A stretch of DNA of 39,289 nucleotides from Alphaproteobacteria bacterium. Its GTDB lineage: Bacteria; Pseudomonadota; Alphaproteobacteria; Rhizobiales; Aestuariivirgaceae. The stretch covers positions 1 to 39,289 of the forward strand of contig JAGWTZ010000030.1 in assembly GCA_028868695.1 (NCBI GenBank), given 5' to 3'. Shown here in pieces: positions 18,809 to 27,805 of this stretch. The notes beneath the pieces were generated by a model, which ran no database searches, was not told where the DNA came from, and was given only the letters and a program-made list of their open reading frames with translations. The stretch's first letter is position 1. The number at the start of each line of letters is the position of its first letter. The translations under genes were made by a program, and so were the position numbers.

Positions 18809-20479
18809 ATGCCCGGATACGCCGACCACATCATTGCCAACGCCAAAGTGCTGACCATGGACAGGCATCGGCCCATCGCGGAGGCGGTGGCGATTTCCGA
18901 TGGGAAGGTCCTGGCCGTGGGCGCTTGGGCGGAACTGCGCAGCTTGGCAGGCCCGGAAACCAATGAGATTGACGCGCGCGGCAACACCGTCATGCCCGGC
19001 ATCAATGAAAGCCATCTCCACATCTTCGGCGGCTCGGCAGAGCTTGGCCATCTGTCCCTGTTCAAGATGCAGGGGCTTGAAGCGATCACCACTGCCATCC
19101 GCACCTATGCGGCATCGCGCAAATCCGAGCCCTTGTTGATCGCCAATGCGGCCGATTACACTGTACTGGGTGAAGGCCGCAGCGTGGACCGGCATGTGTT
19201 GGATCAAATCTTGCCCGGCCAGCCCTTGATGCTGGTTTCGCCCGACCATCATACCGTTTGGGCCAACACCATCGCCCTGGAGAAGGCATCACTTCTGCAA
19301 GGCCGCGCCCTGCCCCCGGGCAACGAGATTGTCATGGGCGCGGACGGCCTCGCCACTGGTGAGCTGCACGAAAGCCATGCCTTCAATGATGTTGTGGCGC
19401 TCAACACAAATGGAGGGCGCGAGCGGCTGGGGCTTTCCACTGGTGGCGAACCGCCCGGCGGGGTGAGCAGCGCCGAATTCGACTATGACAAGGCCATCTT
19501 GCGCAACGGCCTGAAACATCTGGCGCGCCATGGCATCACCAGCTTCCAGAACATGGATGGCAATCTCTATACCTTGCAATTGCTGGCGGCGATTGAGAAG
19601 GAAGGCGGCCTGCTGTGCAGGGCGCGCATTCCCGCGCATTATGTGGCAGGCGATGTCACCGCACAGATGGACAAGGCTGCCCAGATGAAACGCGATTTCA
19701 ATTCGCAGTGGCTGAGTTCCGGCACCATCAAGTTCTTCATGGATGGCGTGATCGACAGCCACACGGCCCTGATGGCCGAAGACTATGCCGACAAGCCAGG
19801 CTGGCGTGGCGAGGCACGCTTTGAATACGGACAATTCAAGTTGCTCTGCATTGAGGCTGACAAGCGCGGGCTGCAGATCGCAGTGCATTCCATTGGTGAT
19901 GGGTCAACCCAGCGCGTGCTTGATGCCTATGCCGCGGTGCGCGCCGCCAATGGCCAGCGCGACAGCCGCCACCGCATTGAGCATTTGGAATTGGTGCATG
20001 AGGCGGATTTTCAGCGCCTCAAGGATCTTGATGTGATCGCCGCCATGCAGCCGCCGCACCCGCCCGGCCAATGCGGCCTGCCGTTGCAACCCACCCTTGG
20101 CCGCATGGGCCGCGCGGCCTGGCCCCGTGCCTATGCCTGGCGGCGCATCCGGGATCTTGGAATTCCATTGGCCTTCTCATCGGATTGGCCGGTGTCGTCA
20201 GTCAATCCGTGGGAATCCATCCACTCCGCCGTGACGCGGCAGCCTTGGGAAACCGGCCTTCCAGACAATCGCCAGACACTGATGGAAGCACTCGAATCCT
20301 ACACCCTCACCGGCGCCTATGCGGAATTTGCCGAGGCGTGGAAAGGAACGCTGAAACCGGGCTTCGCGGCCGATCTCGTCATCCTCGACCGGGACATCGC
20401 GGCCTGCGATCCGGCAGACTTGGCGGCCGTAATGCCGGATTTGACCATGTGCGGCGGCCGCATCACCTTCAGCAAATAG
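18809..20479 (+). CDS. YtcJ-type metal-dependent amidohydrolase (amidohydrolase 3 family)
   Basis: The 556-residue product begins with the beta-sandwich strand typical of the superfamily (YADHIIANAKVLTMD). The metal motif His69-x-His71 follows in MPGINESHLHIFGG; the usual Asp before the motif is replaced by Glu67-Ser68. Further conserved segments are FFMDGVIDSHTALM, AVHSIGDGSTQR, RHRIEHLELV and AFSSDWPVSSVNPW, then a C-terminal LKPGFAADLVILDRD strand. Members hydrolyse C-N bonds of varied amides and formamides, and specificity is not predictable. No signal peptide is seen. The ATG at 18809 has AGGAA upstream; an earlier in-frame start lies in the divergent region. Divergence from the polyamine operon makes an amide linked to that pathway plausible but unproven. 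Confidence 0.85.
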   Translation: MPGYADHIIANAKVLTMDRHRPIAEAVAISDGKVLAVGAWAELRSLAGPETNEIDARGNTVMPGINESHLHIFGGSAELGHLSLFKMQGLEAITTAIRTYAASRKSEPLLIANAADYTVLGEGRSVDRHVLDQILPGQPLMLVSPDHHTVWANTIALEKASLLQGRALPPGNEIVMGADGLATGELHESHAFNDVVALNTNGGRERLGLSTGGEPPGGVSSAEFDYDKAILRNGLKHLARHGITSFQNMDGNLYTLQLLAAIEKEGGLLCRARIPAHYVAGDVTAQMDKAAQMKRDFNSQWLSSGTIKFFMDGVIDSHTALMAEDYADKPGWRGEARFEYGQFKLLCIEADKRGLQIAVHSIGDGSTQRVLDAYAAVRAANGQRDSRHRIEHLELVHEADFQRLKDLDVIAAMQPPHPPGQCGLPLQPTLGRMGRAAWPRAYAWRRIRDLGIPLAFSSDWPVSSVNPWESIHSAVTRQPWETGLPDNRQTLMEALESYTLTGAYAEFAEAWKGTLKPGFAADLVILDRDIAACDPADLAAVMPDLTMCGGRITFSK

Positions 20480-20660
20480 TCAACTGCTGAACCTGCGTTC
20501 GGGGCTCACGTTGCCTCGCTTGAAGTCCGTGTGGCACCGTCACTCGCGCGGCCGTAACCTGCGCGTCGCGCTGCAAACCTGGAAGCTGCGGGGCCACCTT
20601 TTCAATTGATCTGAGCCGCCACCCATAGATTGGGCTTGACTCCCACCTCACCCACATGCA

Positions 20661-20684
20661 ATTTGGGTAAACGTTAACCCAAAT
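20661..20684. promoter_or_regulatory. LacI-family operator overlapping the repressor start
   Basis: A 24-bp palindrome has half-sites ATTTGGGT (20661-20668) and ACCCAAAT (20677-20684) around the centre AAACGTTA, with one mismatched position. The central CG within AACGTT is typical of LacI/GalR operators. It lies directly before and against the first ATG of the LacI-type gene. A TTGACT at 20636-20641 could be the -35 of a promoter whose -10 region the operator covers, but no good -10 was found. Autoregulation of the whole operon is the likely role. Nothing else stands out in the 180 bp between the YtcJ stop and this site. Confidence 0.8.
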
Positions 20685-20686
20685 GG

Positions 20687-21712
20687 ATGCGTGGCGCTGC
20701 AGTGAAGAAGAAAGTCCATCTTCGCGATATTGCGGACAAGCTGGGAGTTTCGGTGAAAACCGTCTCCGGCGCGCTGCACGGTGATTCTATCCGCATGGCG
20801 GAAAAAACCCGCCAGCGCATCCGCGCCTTGGCGGATGAGTTGGGTTACCAGCCCAACATCGTGGCGCGCGGCATGCGCCAAGGCGTAATGCCATTGATCG
20901 GCCTCGTCGCCGAAGGCCTGATCACCCTGCCCTTCGCCACGGAAATCGTCCGCAGCCTTGATAACGCCGGCCGCAGCTATGGCCTCTCCGTGGTGGCAAC
21001 CAACGTCGGTGCCACGCGAAGCGCCGAGGCCGGTGTCGCCGAAGCCCGGCGTTTCATGCCAAAGGCCATTGCCTTCGCCACCATGTTCCACAAGGCAGTC
21101 ACCCTTCCCGCTGAGGCCTTGCGGTCAATCAATCTGACCATCAATTGCTTCGACACATCGCTGAGCGTGCCGGCTATCGTTCCCGATGAAGTGCAGGCGG
21201 CGCGGGAGATTGTGGAGTTCTGCTTTGCCCGTGGCCGCCGCCGCATCGCCTTTCTCAACCTGCCTGGAATATTGGCGGGAAGCTTGCGTGAACAAGGCTT
21301 TCACGAGGCGCATAAGGTCAAAGGCATTGCAGTGTCTGGAGGCTGGGTTCTGCCCGCCACGCGCGGCGCTCACTACACCGAGTTCTCAAGCAGCCTCGTG
21401 CCTGCACACATCGAATCTCTGATGCGCCAGAACCCGCGGCCAGACACCATTCTTTGCGGCAATGACCGCGTCGCGCTGGAGGTCTATGGCGTGCTGAACC
21501 GCTTGGGCGTGAAAATACCGGCTGATGTTGCCGTGGCCAGCTTCGACAACCAAAGTGAAATTGCCCGCCGCCTGGACCCGCCATTGACCACCATGGCCCT
21601 GCCGCACCGCGCCATGGGCCGCCGCGCCGCTGAGATTCTTGCCGGCATTCACCCGGCCACACAACAAATTGAAAGGATTCCGTTCCGTTTGGTTGAACGC
21701 GCTTCGCTGTGA
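20687..21712 (+). CDS. LacI/GalR-family transcriptional repressor
   Basis: The product has about 341 residues. The DNA-binding domain is at the N-terminus: VHLRDIADKLGVSVKTVSGAL is the helix-turn-helix, and LADELGYQPNIVARGMRQG the hinge-helix region. A periplasmic-binding-protein-like sensor domain follows, ending with DTILCGNDRVALEVYGVL and a C-terminal stretch from DVAVASFDNQSEIARRLDPP. The ATG at 20687 lacks a clear ribosome site and abuts the operator; a GTG at 20702 (giving VKKKVHL) is a reasonable alternative. It precedes the sugar-binding-protein gene by only 33 bp, so it is likely co-transcribed with the GH32/ABC genes and controls them and itself. The effector is probably a beta-fructoside or its breakdown product. 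Confidence 0.9.
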   Translation: MRGAAVKKKVHLRDIADKLGVSVKTVSGALHGDSIRMAEKTRQRIRALADELGYQPNIVARGMRQGVMPLIGLVAEGLITLPFATEIVRSLDNAGRSYGLSVVATNVGATRSAEAGVAEARRFMPKAIAFATMFHKAVTLPAEALRSINLTINCFDTSLSVPAIVPDEVQAAREIVEFCFARGRRRIAFLNLPGILAGSLREQGFHEAHKVKGIAVSGGWVLPATRGAHYTEFSSSLVPAHIESLMRQNPRPDTILCGNDRVALEVYGVLNRLGVKIPADVAVASFDNQSEIARRLDPPLTTMALPHRAMGRRAAEILAGIHPATQQIERIPFRLVERASL

Positions 21713-21745
21713 GGCGCCCCGGAACGGTGCATTGGGAGGTAAGAC

Positions 21746-23056
21746 ATGACTAAGATGAAAACCAAATTGAAGCTGGGGCTCAGCGCCGCGGCTTTTGCGA
21801 TGGTTGTTTCAGTGGCGGGTTTCACTGCACCGGCAGGTGCGGCAGCCTTGAAGATGATGTTCCAGGGCGACCCCTACGAAATCGACGCCATCAGCGATGC
21901 CGCCAAGCGTTTCGAAGCCGCCAACCCCGGCACCACCATTGAGCTGATCCACACGCCACATGATTCCTACAACGAAAAGGTCGGCGCTGCGGTTTCAGCC
22001 AAGCAGCTGCCCGACATTCTGGAACTGGATGCGCCCTTCCTTTCCAACTATGTGTGGTCTGGCTTCCTGCAGCCCATCGACAGCCTGATCGACAAGAAGC
22101 TCCTGGATGACATGACGCCATCCAACGTTGCCCAAGGCACTTATCCGCCGGACAAGAAGCTCTATGCCACCGCGCTGATCGACAGCACCGTTCTGATCTA
22201 TGCCAGCAAGAAGCAGCTTGAGGCCGCCAAGATCCGCATTCCCAAGGGCGTTGACGACGCTTGGACGGGCGAAGAATTCCAGGCCGCCCTCAAGACGCTG
22301 TCCACTCAGCCCGGCGTGAAATGGCCGATCGACCTGTTCCGCGCCTATGGCACCAAGACGGAATGGATTCCCTATGGCTATGAACCCCTGCTGGTTTCCG
22401 CCGGCTGCGACTTGATCAACCGTGACACGTGGAAAGCCACCGGCACGTTTGACAGCAAGGCCTGCGTTGACGCCACCACCATGATGGCAAGCTGGGTCAA
22501 GAACGGCTGGGTCGTGCCGCAATCTGCTGGCGCCAACCAGTTCTACGCCGACGGGCGCCCCGCCGCGCTGGCCTGGGGTGGCTTCTGGTTCTACAGCGAA
22601 GCCGCCAAGGCCCTGGGCGATGATCTCCTTGCCCTGCCGCTGCCCAAGTTCGGCCCGAAGGGTGCAAGCCCGAACGGCACCTGGATCTACGCCATCAGCA
22701 AGACATCGTCTGACCCGCAGATGGCTGGCAAGTTCTTGAGCTTCATGATCGAAGACCAGAAATACCAGGAAGCCTACAAGGCCCACTCGGCCTATCCCGG
22801 GCTGAAGTCATTCGGCGCTGCCTCACCGCTTTATGCGCCGGGCGGCCCGATGGCCGTTGCCTTCGAACAGGCCGCGAAAACGGCTGTGCCGCGCCCGCCG
22901 CACCCGGCCTATCCGGCCATCACCCTGGCGGCCCAGGTTGCGCTCAACAACATCCTCGATGGTGCTGATCCGCAAACCGAGTTGACCAAGGCGGCCAAGG
23001 CCATCGACGCTGACATCGCCGACAACGACGGCTATCCGCCGTTCGGCAAAAAATAG
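21746..23056 (+). CDS. Family-1 sugar-binding periplasmic protein of an ABC importer
   Basis: The 436-residue protein has a signal peptide of about 33 residues (KLGLSAAAFAMVVSVAGF, cleavage near PAGAAA). The mature part has the SBP_bac_1 pattern: DAAKRFEAANPGTTIELIH, LPDILELDAPFLSNYVW, and GRPAALAWGGFWFYSEAAK late in the chain. The ATG has a GGGAGG site 7 nt upstream. It should deliver an oligosaccharide to the permeases encoded at 23138-24930. The GH32 enzyme in the operon points to sucrose or a fructo-oligosaccharide, by inference. Downstream of the stop lies a strong hairpin. Confidence 0.92.
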   Translation: MTKMKTKLKLGLSAAAFAMVVSVAGFTAPAGAAALKMMFQGDPYEIDAISDAAKRFEAANPGTTIELIHTPHDSYNEKVGAAVSAKQLPDILELDAPFLSNYVWSGFLQPIDSLIDKKLLDDMTPSNVAQGTYPPDKKLYATALIDSTVLIYASKKQLEAAKIRIPKGVDDAWTGEEFQAALKTLSTQPGVKWPIDLFRAYGTKTEWIPYGYEPLLVSAGCDLINRDTWKATGTFDSKACVDATTMMASWVKNGWVVPQSAGANQFYADGRPAALAWGGFWFYSEAAKALGDDLLALPLPKFGPKGASPNGTWIYAISKTSSDPQMAGKFLSFMIEDQKYQEAYKAHSAYPGLKSFGAASPLYAPGGPMAVAFEQAAKTAVPRPPHPAYPAITLAAQVALNNILDGADPQTELTKAAKAIDADIADNDGYPPFGKK

Positions 23057-23065
23057 TCTGGCGCC

Positions 23066-23119
23066 AGTTCACGCCGCACCGCGGGGAGCCTATGCTGCCC
23101 GCGGTGCATGGACTGAACT
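23066..23119 (+). other. Stem-loop between binding-protein and permease genes
   Basis: A perfect 10-bp stem GCACCGCGGG (23076-23085) and CCCGCGGTGC (23098-23107) has a 12-nt loop. An outer pairing AGTTCA (23066-23071) with TGAACT (23114-23119) extends it. No T-run follows, so it is more likely an mRNA-stabilising or attenuating element than a full terminator. It matches the position of the hairpin at 7013-7074. Confidence 0.65.
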
Positions 23120-23137
23120 TTCGGGAACGGTGGGAAA

Positions 23138-24064
23138 ATGACAACGCAGACCCTTTCCAAATCAGCACATTCAGACACGGGGCGCCCCAAGCGGCTCTTG
23201 CCCGCCAGATACCAGGAGCTGGTGATGTTGCTGCCCGCCTGCATCATCATCTCGGCCTTCCTGCTGGTGCCGTTTGTGATGTCATTCCCGATTTCGCTTA
23301 CCAACCAGCGCCTCATTCCGCGGCCCTACCGCTTCGTTGGCCTCGACAACTATGTTCAGGTTCTCACTGACCCGGTGTTTTGGCAGGCCTTGTGGAATGT
23401 CACCCGCTTCACCGCCATGGTTGTTCCAGTGCAATGCGGCTTCGCCCTTGCCATGGCCCTGCTGATCAATCAGAAAATTCCGGGCCGGAACTTCTTTCGC
23501 GGTGCGCTCTTCCTGCCGGCCATCACCTCAATGACGGTTGTTTGCGTCATCTGGGGAACCCTGTTTCAGTTCCCGACTGGCCCGCTGAACCAGATCGTGG
23601 GCTTCCTCACGCTTGGCATGGCCGGGCCAATTGACTGGCTGGGCGATCCGCGCTCATCGATGCCTGCCATTGTGCTGTTGTCAGCCTGGCAGGCCTATGG
23701 CTTTCAGATGGTGGTGTATCTCGCCGGCCTGCAGAACATTCCAGCCGATCTCTATGAGGCCGCACGCCTTGATGGCGCGTCCACCTGGCAGCGCTTCCGC
23801 TTCGTCACTTTGCCCGGCCTGCGCCAAACCAACATCTTCGTGTTGATCATCACCACAATCCAGGCCTTCAAGCTCTTCACCCAGATCAACATCCTTACGC
23901 AAGGCGGCCCGCGTGATTCCACCAACACCGTAGTGCAATACATGTACACCGTTGGCTTTGTTGGCCAGAAGCTCGGCCTCGCCTCCGCCGTGGCCATCAT
24001 CCTCTTCGTCATCGTCCTGTTGATTTCACTCGTGCAACGCTATGTCTTGAGGGACCGCAAATGA
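23138..24064 (+). CDS. Sugar ABC permease, MalF/UgpA type
   Basis: This 308-residue inner-membrane protein has about six spans. The ATPase-docking EAA loop reads LYEAARLDGASTWQRF then RFVTLPGLRQTN. Downstream, QINILTQGGPRDSTNTVV is typical of carbohydrate permeases of this type. The ATG at 23138 has a weak GGGAAA ribosome site. Its end overlaps the next permease by ATGA (24061-24064). It pairs with that protein to form the sugar channel. Confidence 0.93.
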   Translation: MTTQTLSKSAHSDTGRPKRLLPARYQELVMLLPACIIISAFLLVPFVMSFPISLTNQRLIPRPYRFVGLDNYVQVLTDPVFWQALWNVTRFTAMVVPVQCGFALAMALLINQKIPGRNFFRGALFLPAITSMTVVCVIWGTLFQFPTGPLNQIVGFLTLGMAGPIDWLGDPRSSMPAIVLLSAWQAYGFQMVVYLAGLQNIPADLYEAARLDGASTWQRFRFVTLPGLRQTNIFVLIITTIQAFKLFTQINILTQGGPRDSTNTVVQYMYTVGFVGQKLGLASAVAIILFVIVLLISLVQRYVLRDRK

Positions 24065-24930
24065 GTTCCGCCACGCAAGGCCAATCCGGGCCAACCGACA
24101 AGTTCCCGGTCATCAAATTCGTTTCCATTGCCATCATCTCGCTGGTGATTGTGTCGCCGCTGTTCCTGCTGATCGTGGCCAGCCTGAAGCCGGACCGCTT
24201 CCAGATTCTGGCTGAAATGGGCAGCTTCAAGGCCTTCATCGTCACCAACCCGACGCTGAAAAACTATGGTGACATTCTCACCTTCTCCGGCAACCAGCCA
24301 TTTGCGCGCTATCTGGTGAACTCCGTCATCGTGCTCACTTTCACGTTGCTGGGCGGCATGCTGTTCAATTCCATGGCCGCCTTTGTGCTGGCCTGGGGCC
24401 GCCTGCCGGGGCGGGCCATCATTCTCACCCTCATGATCGGCCTCTATATCGTTCCGCAGGAATCCATCGTCTTGCCGCTGCTCAACATCATGAACAACCT
24501 GGGCCTCGCGGATTCATTTGCGGCGCAAATCCTGCCCTTCTGGGCCAGCCCGCTCTATGTGTTCCTGCTCTACCAGTTCTTCTCGCAGATCCCGCGCGAT
24601 CTCTATGATGCCGCCGTGGTGGATGGCGCCTCGCCATTTGAAATCTACTGGAAGGTGTTCCTGCCCATCAGCCTGCCGGCGCTCGCCACCGTGGCGATCC
24701 TGCTGGGCATCGAGACGTGGAACCAATATCTCTGGCCGCTGCTTGTCACCCAATCCAACTACGCGCGGCCCATCTCCGTCGGCATTGCCGGCTTCTTCGG
24801 CGCGGATAGCATCTATTGGAACCTCGCCATGTCAGCATCCGTTGTGATGATGGCCCCCGTGCTCGCCTTCTATCTTATGTTCCAGAAGTGGTTTGTGAGC
24901 TCGGTCATCAGCTCTGGTGTCAAGGGATGA
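24061..24930 (+). CDS. Sugar ABC permease, MalG/UgpE type
   Basis: The protein has 289 residues with about six spans. The EAA loop is LYDAAVVDGASPFEIYWKV, followed by FLPISLPALATVAIL. The C-terminal stretch ending FYLMFQKWFVSSVISSGVKG is the standard MalG-type end. It overlaps the upstream permease by 4 bp and the GH32 gene by 4 bp (ATGA at 24927-24930). All three are therefore probably translated in a coupled way. Confidence 0.93.
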   Translation: MSSATQGQSGPTDKFPVIKFVSIAIISLVIVSPLFLLIVASLKPDRFQILAEMGSFKAFIVTNPTLKNYGDILTFSGNQPFARYLVNSVIVLTFTLLGGMLFNSMAAFVLAWGRLPGRAIILTLMIGLYIVPQESIVLPLLNIMNNLGLADSFAAQILPFWASPLYVFLLYQFFSQIPRDLYDAAVVDGASPFEIYWKVFLPISLPALATVAILLGIETWNQYLWPLLVTQSNYARPISVGIAGFFGADSIYWNLAMSASVVMMAPVLAFYLMFQKWFVSSVISSGVKG

Positions 24931-26642
24931 GCGCCACCATGCCAGTAACCCTATCCATGCCGGGCAAGGCTGGTTTCAACGGCCATGTCCAGGCAGGTGA
25001 GATCCTGCACATCTGGATGAAACCTGCGACGCGATCCTCGCCATCGCATCTTTGGCTGGCAGGCACGGCCAGCGGGAAAAAGCAGCTTTCTGGCCCGCCC
25101 GGCGATGATTTCCAGATGTTTTCCCACCGCGCAGACCATTCGGAAGACATCACCGTCGACTGGAACCCGCAAGACAGCCTCGTTTCGCTTTGTTATGCCT
25201 TTGATCCTGAAAGTGTCGCGGCCGCTGGCATCCGCCTGCTCTGGGCCAGCCCACAGACCTTGGCCAGCCCAGCGCGCTACCAGCTGCATTTTGCGCCGCT
25301 CTTCGGCTGGATGAATGACCCCAACGGCCTGATCCAGATTGATGGCCGCACCCATCTGTTCTACCAGCACTATCCCCACGCCCAACGCTGGAACAACATG
25401 CATTGGGGCCATGCTGTCACCGGCAACCTTGTGGATTGGGTGCACCAGCCCATTTTCCTTCACCCGCGTGCCGAGATGCTGGCCGATGCTGGCAAGACAG
25501 GCGGCGCATTTTCTGGATCGGCAATCCCTGCCGCTGGCGGCGGCCTGCGCGTCTTCCACACTGACCGCCAGGATGGGCGGCTGCCCGAACAGGAATGGCA
25601 GATGACAGCCACTTCCGCCGACATGATCAGCGTCAGCCCATCAGTGCCCGTCATTGACGATCGCCCGCCCGTGCCCGGTTTTGGCCGCGACTTGCGTGAT
25701 CCCTACGTCTTCAAGGGTCCTGACGGGCTTTGGAAGATGGTGCTTGGCGGCGTTGACGAAACCGCCGCACTAGTGGTGCTTTACGAAACCAGCGATCCAT
25801 CAGGGGCAACGGGCTGGCATTATTCCGGAATTTTACACCGCGAAGCCATGGCCCGCCCTGTTCCGGCTGAATGCCCTTGCGTGTTGCCGCTTGATGGCGA
25901 AGGCCAAGGCCTCTTCGTGCTCATCTTCGGCCTGATTGGCCACCAAACACCTGTGTTTGGCCGCCTCAACCCAAGCTTTGCGTTGGTGGGCCGCTTTGAC
26001 GGTCACCGCTTTGAGGAGATTGCCCGCCGCGAACTGGATTTCATTGGTGACTGTTACGCATTCCAGGGCTTTCTGCATGATACACGGCCAGTTGGCTTCG
26101 CTTGGGCCGCCAACTGGGCCAGTGTTGGCCGCGGCCGTGATTTCCAAAGCAGCATGACTTTCGCGCGCCGCGTGGTTTGGCAGCAGGGCCAGCTTCTGAT
26201 GCCGCCCATTGAAACGGTGCAGGAGCTTCGGCTGTCGAAGCTCAGCACTTCGCCCGAAGAACTTATGAAGGGCATTATTTTGCCCGGCGGGCTCGCGGAA
26301 ATCCAAATCCGCTTCGCAAATGAAGGTCCATTCCAGATCACATTCAATCACCCGGATGGCCCGCTGCATCTGATATTCGACGGCAGCCAATTGGAATTTT
26401 CCGTGCCTCAAGCCAAGTCGCGGCCACGCAACCTCCAACAGGGCGTGGCCACGGCGATGCCAAGGCAGTTGTCAATCTATGCCGATGTTGGCCTGATTGA
26501 AATTTATGCTGATGGCGGCCGTCTCGTTGGCACCAAGCGTATCGATAGCGACGCAGCCATCGCCTCCCTGCAACTTTCGGCGCCTGCCGGCCTGGTCGCA
26601 ACGGCTGAAATTTGGCGGCTGCGCCCAAGGGCTGGAATGTAA
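24927..26642 (+). CDS. Glycoside hydrolase family 32 enzyme (sucrose/beta-fructoside hydrolase type)
   Basis: The product has 571 residues. The catalytic GH32 module starts near residue 118 (YQLHFAPLFGWMNDPNG). WMNDPNG is at 128-134, with the nucleophile Asp131; the RDP motif is at 257-259 (transition-state Asp258); the EC motif has Glu315-Cys316 (acid/base). All three key residues are present. About 115 residues before the module look like an extra small domain of unclear role. A C-terminal beta-sandwich region contains LIEIYADGG, as usual for GH32. No signal peptide is present, so it should act in the cytoplasm on imported sugar such as sucrose or short fructans. The ATG at 24927 overlaps the permease stop. 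An ABC-type rather than PTS-type importer suggests an unphosphorylated substrate. Confidence 0.9.
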   Translation: MSATMPVTLSMPGKAGFNGHVQAGEILHIWMKPATRSSPSHLWLAGTASGKKQLSGPPGDDFQMFSHRADHSEDITVDWNPQDSLVSLCYAFDPESVAAAGIRLLWASPQTLASPARYQLHFAPLFGWMNDPNGLIQIDGRTHLFYQHYPHAQRWNNMHWGHAVTGNLVDWVHQPIFLHPRAEMLADAGKTGGAFSGSAIPAAGGGLRVFHTDRQDGRLPEQEWQMTATSADMISVSPSVPVIDDRPPVPGFGRDLRDPYVFKGPDGLWKMVLGGVDETAALVVLYETSDPSGATGWHYSGILHREAMARPVPAECPCVLPLDGEGQGLFVLIFGLIGHQTPVFGRLNPSFALVGRFDGHRFEEIARRELDFIGDCYAFQGFLHDTRPVGFAWAANWASVGRGRDFQSSMTFARRVVWQQGQLLMPPIETVQELRLSKLSTSPEELMKGIILPGGLAEIQIRFANEGPFQITFNHPDGPLHLIFDGSQLEFSVPQAKSRPRNLQQGVATAMPRQLSIYADVGLIEIYADGGRLVGTKRIDSDAAIASLQLSAPAGLVATAEIWRLRPRAGM

Positions 26643-26698
26643 TTTGAATGAAGCCGCGTGCCGGCGGTTCCGGCACGATTTTGAAATGGACACTGGCC

Positions 26699-27766
26699 AT
26701 GGCTGTTGTTGAACTGAAAAAAGCAAAGAAGTCCTTTGGATCGGTGGACATCATCCAGAATGTCGATCTGCGGATCGAGGATGGCGAATTCGCGGTCTTC
26801 GTCGGTCCTTCCGGCTGCGGCAAGTCCACGCTGCTGCGCATGATCGCGGGGCTGGAAAGCGTCACTGCAGGTGAAATCTGCATTGATGGCGAGCAAGTCA
26901 ATGGCCTTGACCCGTCGGAACGCGGTGTGGCGATGGTTTTTCAAAGCTATGCGCTTTATCCGCACATGACGGTGAAGGAGAACATGGGCTTCAGCCTGCG
27001 CATCGCCAAGCGGCCAAAGGCCGAGATTGAAGAGCGTGTGGCTGAGGCCAGCAAGATCCTCCAGCTTGACGCATTGCAGGAGCGCCGCCCCAGCCAGCTT
27101 TCTGGCGGCCAGCGCCAGCGTGTTGCCATTGGGCGCGCCATTGTGCGCAACCCCAAGGTCTTCCTTTTTGATGAGCCGCTTTCAAATCTCGATGCCGAGC
27201 TGCGCGTTGCCACCCGTGTGGAAATCGCCAAGCTGCATGAGAGCCTGGGCAACACCATGATTTACGTGACCCATGACCAGACCGAGGCCATGACCCTCGC
27301 TGACAAGATCGTGGTGTTGCGAAAAGGCCAGGTGGAACAGGTTGGCCCGCCACTTGAACTCTATGAAAACCCCAATAACATCTTTGTTGCGGGCTTCATT
27401 GGTTCACCCAAGATGAATTTCTTCGAGGCGGAAATGGCCAAGGGCAACAAGCTCACTTTCGCGGGCGCAAGTGTTGTGGCACCAACGGCCAAGGGCGCGG
27501 TGCCTGAAGGCGCGGCCCTCACCGTTGGCATCCGGCCCGAACATTTTGACCGCGATGAAAAGCCAGATGGCAAAATTGATGTTGCAGTGGACTTCGTCGA
27601 ACACCTGGGCGGCACATCCTTCGTGCATGGCTTCCTTTCGACGGGGGAGAAAGTCATTGTCGAACACCGCGATGCAGGCAGCGTCAAATCGGGGCAATCA
27701 GTCAGCGTCGGCTTCAGCGCCAAGGATATCCGCCTGTTTGACAGCGAAGGGCGCCGGATCCGGTGA
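26699..27766 (+). CDS. Sugar ABC transporter ATPase, UgpC/MsmK/MalK type
   Basis: The product has 355 residues. Walker A GPSGCGKST is at 36-44, signature LSGGQ at 134-138, and Walker B with FLFDEPLSNLD at about 155-165. The C-terminal third is the MalK-type regulatory domain (VGIRPEHFD, SVGFSAKDIRLFD). The start at 26699 gives the family-typical MAVVELKKAKKSFG; an ATG at 26648, 5 bp after the GH32 stop, would add 17 unconserved residues and cannot be excluded. It energises the MalF/MalG-type permeases upstream. ATPases of this type may serve several sugar importers. Confidence 0.92.
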   Translation: MAVVELKKAKKSFGSVDIIQNVDLRIEDGEFAVFVGPSGCGKSTLLRMIAGLESVTAGEICIDGEQVNGLDPSERGVAMVFQSYALYPHMTVKENMGFSLRIAKRPKAEIEERVAEASKILQLDALQERRPSQLSGGQRQRVAIGRAIVRNPKVFLFDEPLSNLDAELRVATRVEIAKLHESLGNTMIYVTHDQTEAMTLADKIVVLRKGQVEQVGPPLELYENPNNIFVAGFIGSPKMNFFEAEMAKGNKLTFAGASVVAPTAKGAVPEGAALTVGIRPEHFDRDEKPDGKIDVAVDFVEHLGGTSFVHGFLSTGEKVIVEHRDAGSVKSGQSVSVGFSAKDIRLFDSEGRRIR

Positions 27767-27805
27767 TTGCCGGGCCGCCGCTAACCAATTGAAATACAGG
27801 GAAAA

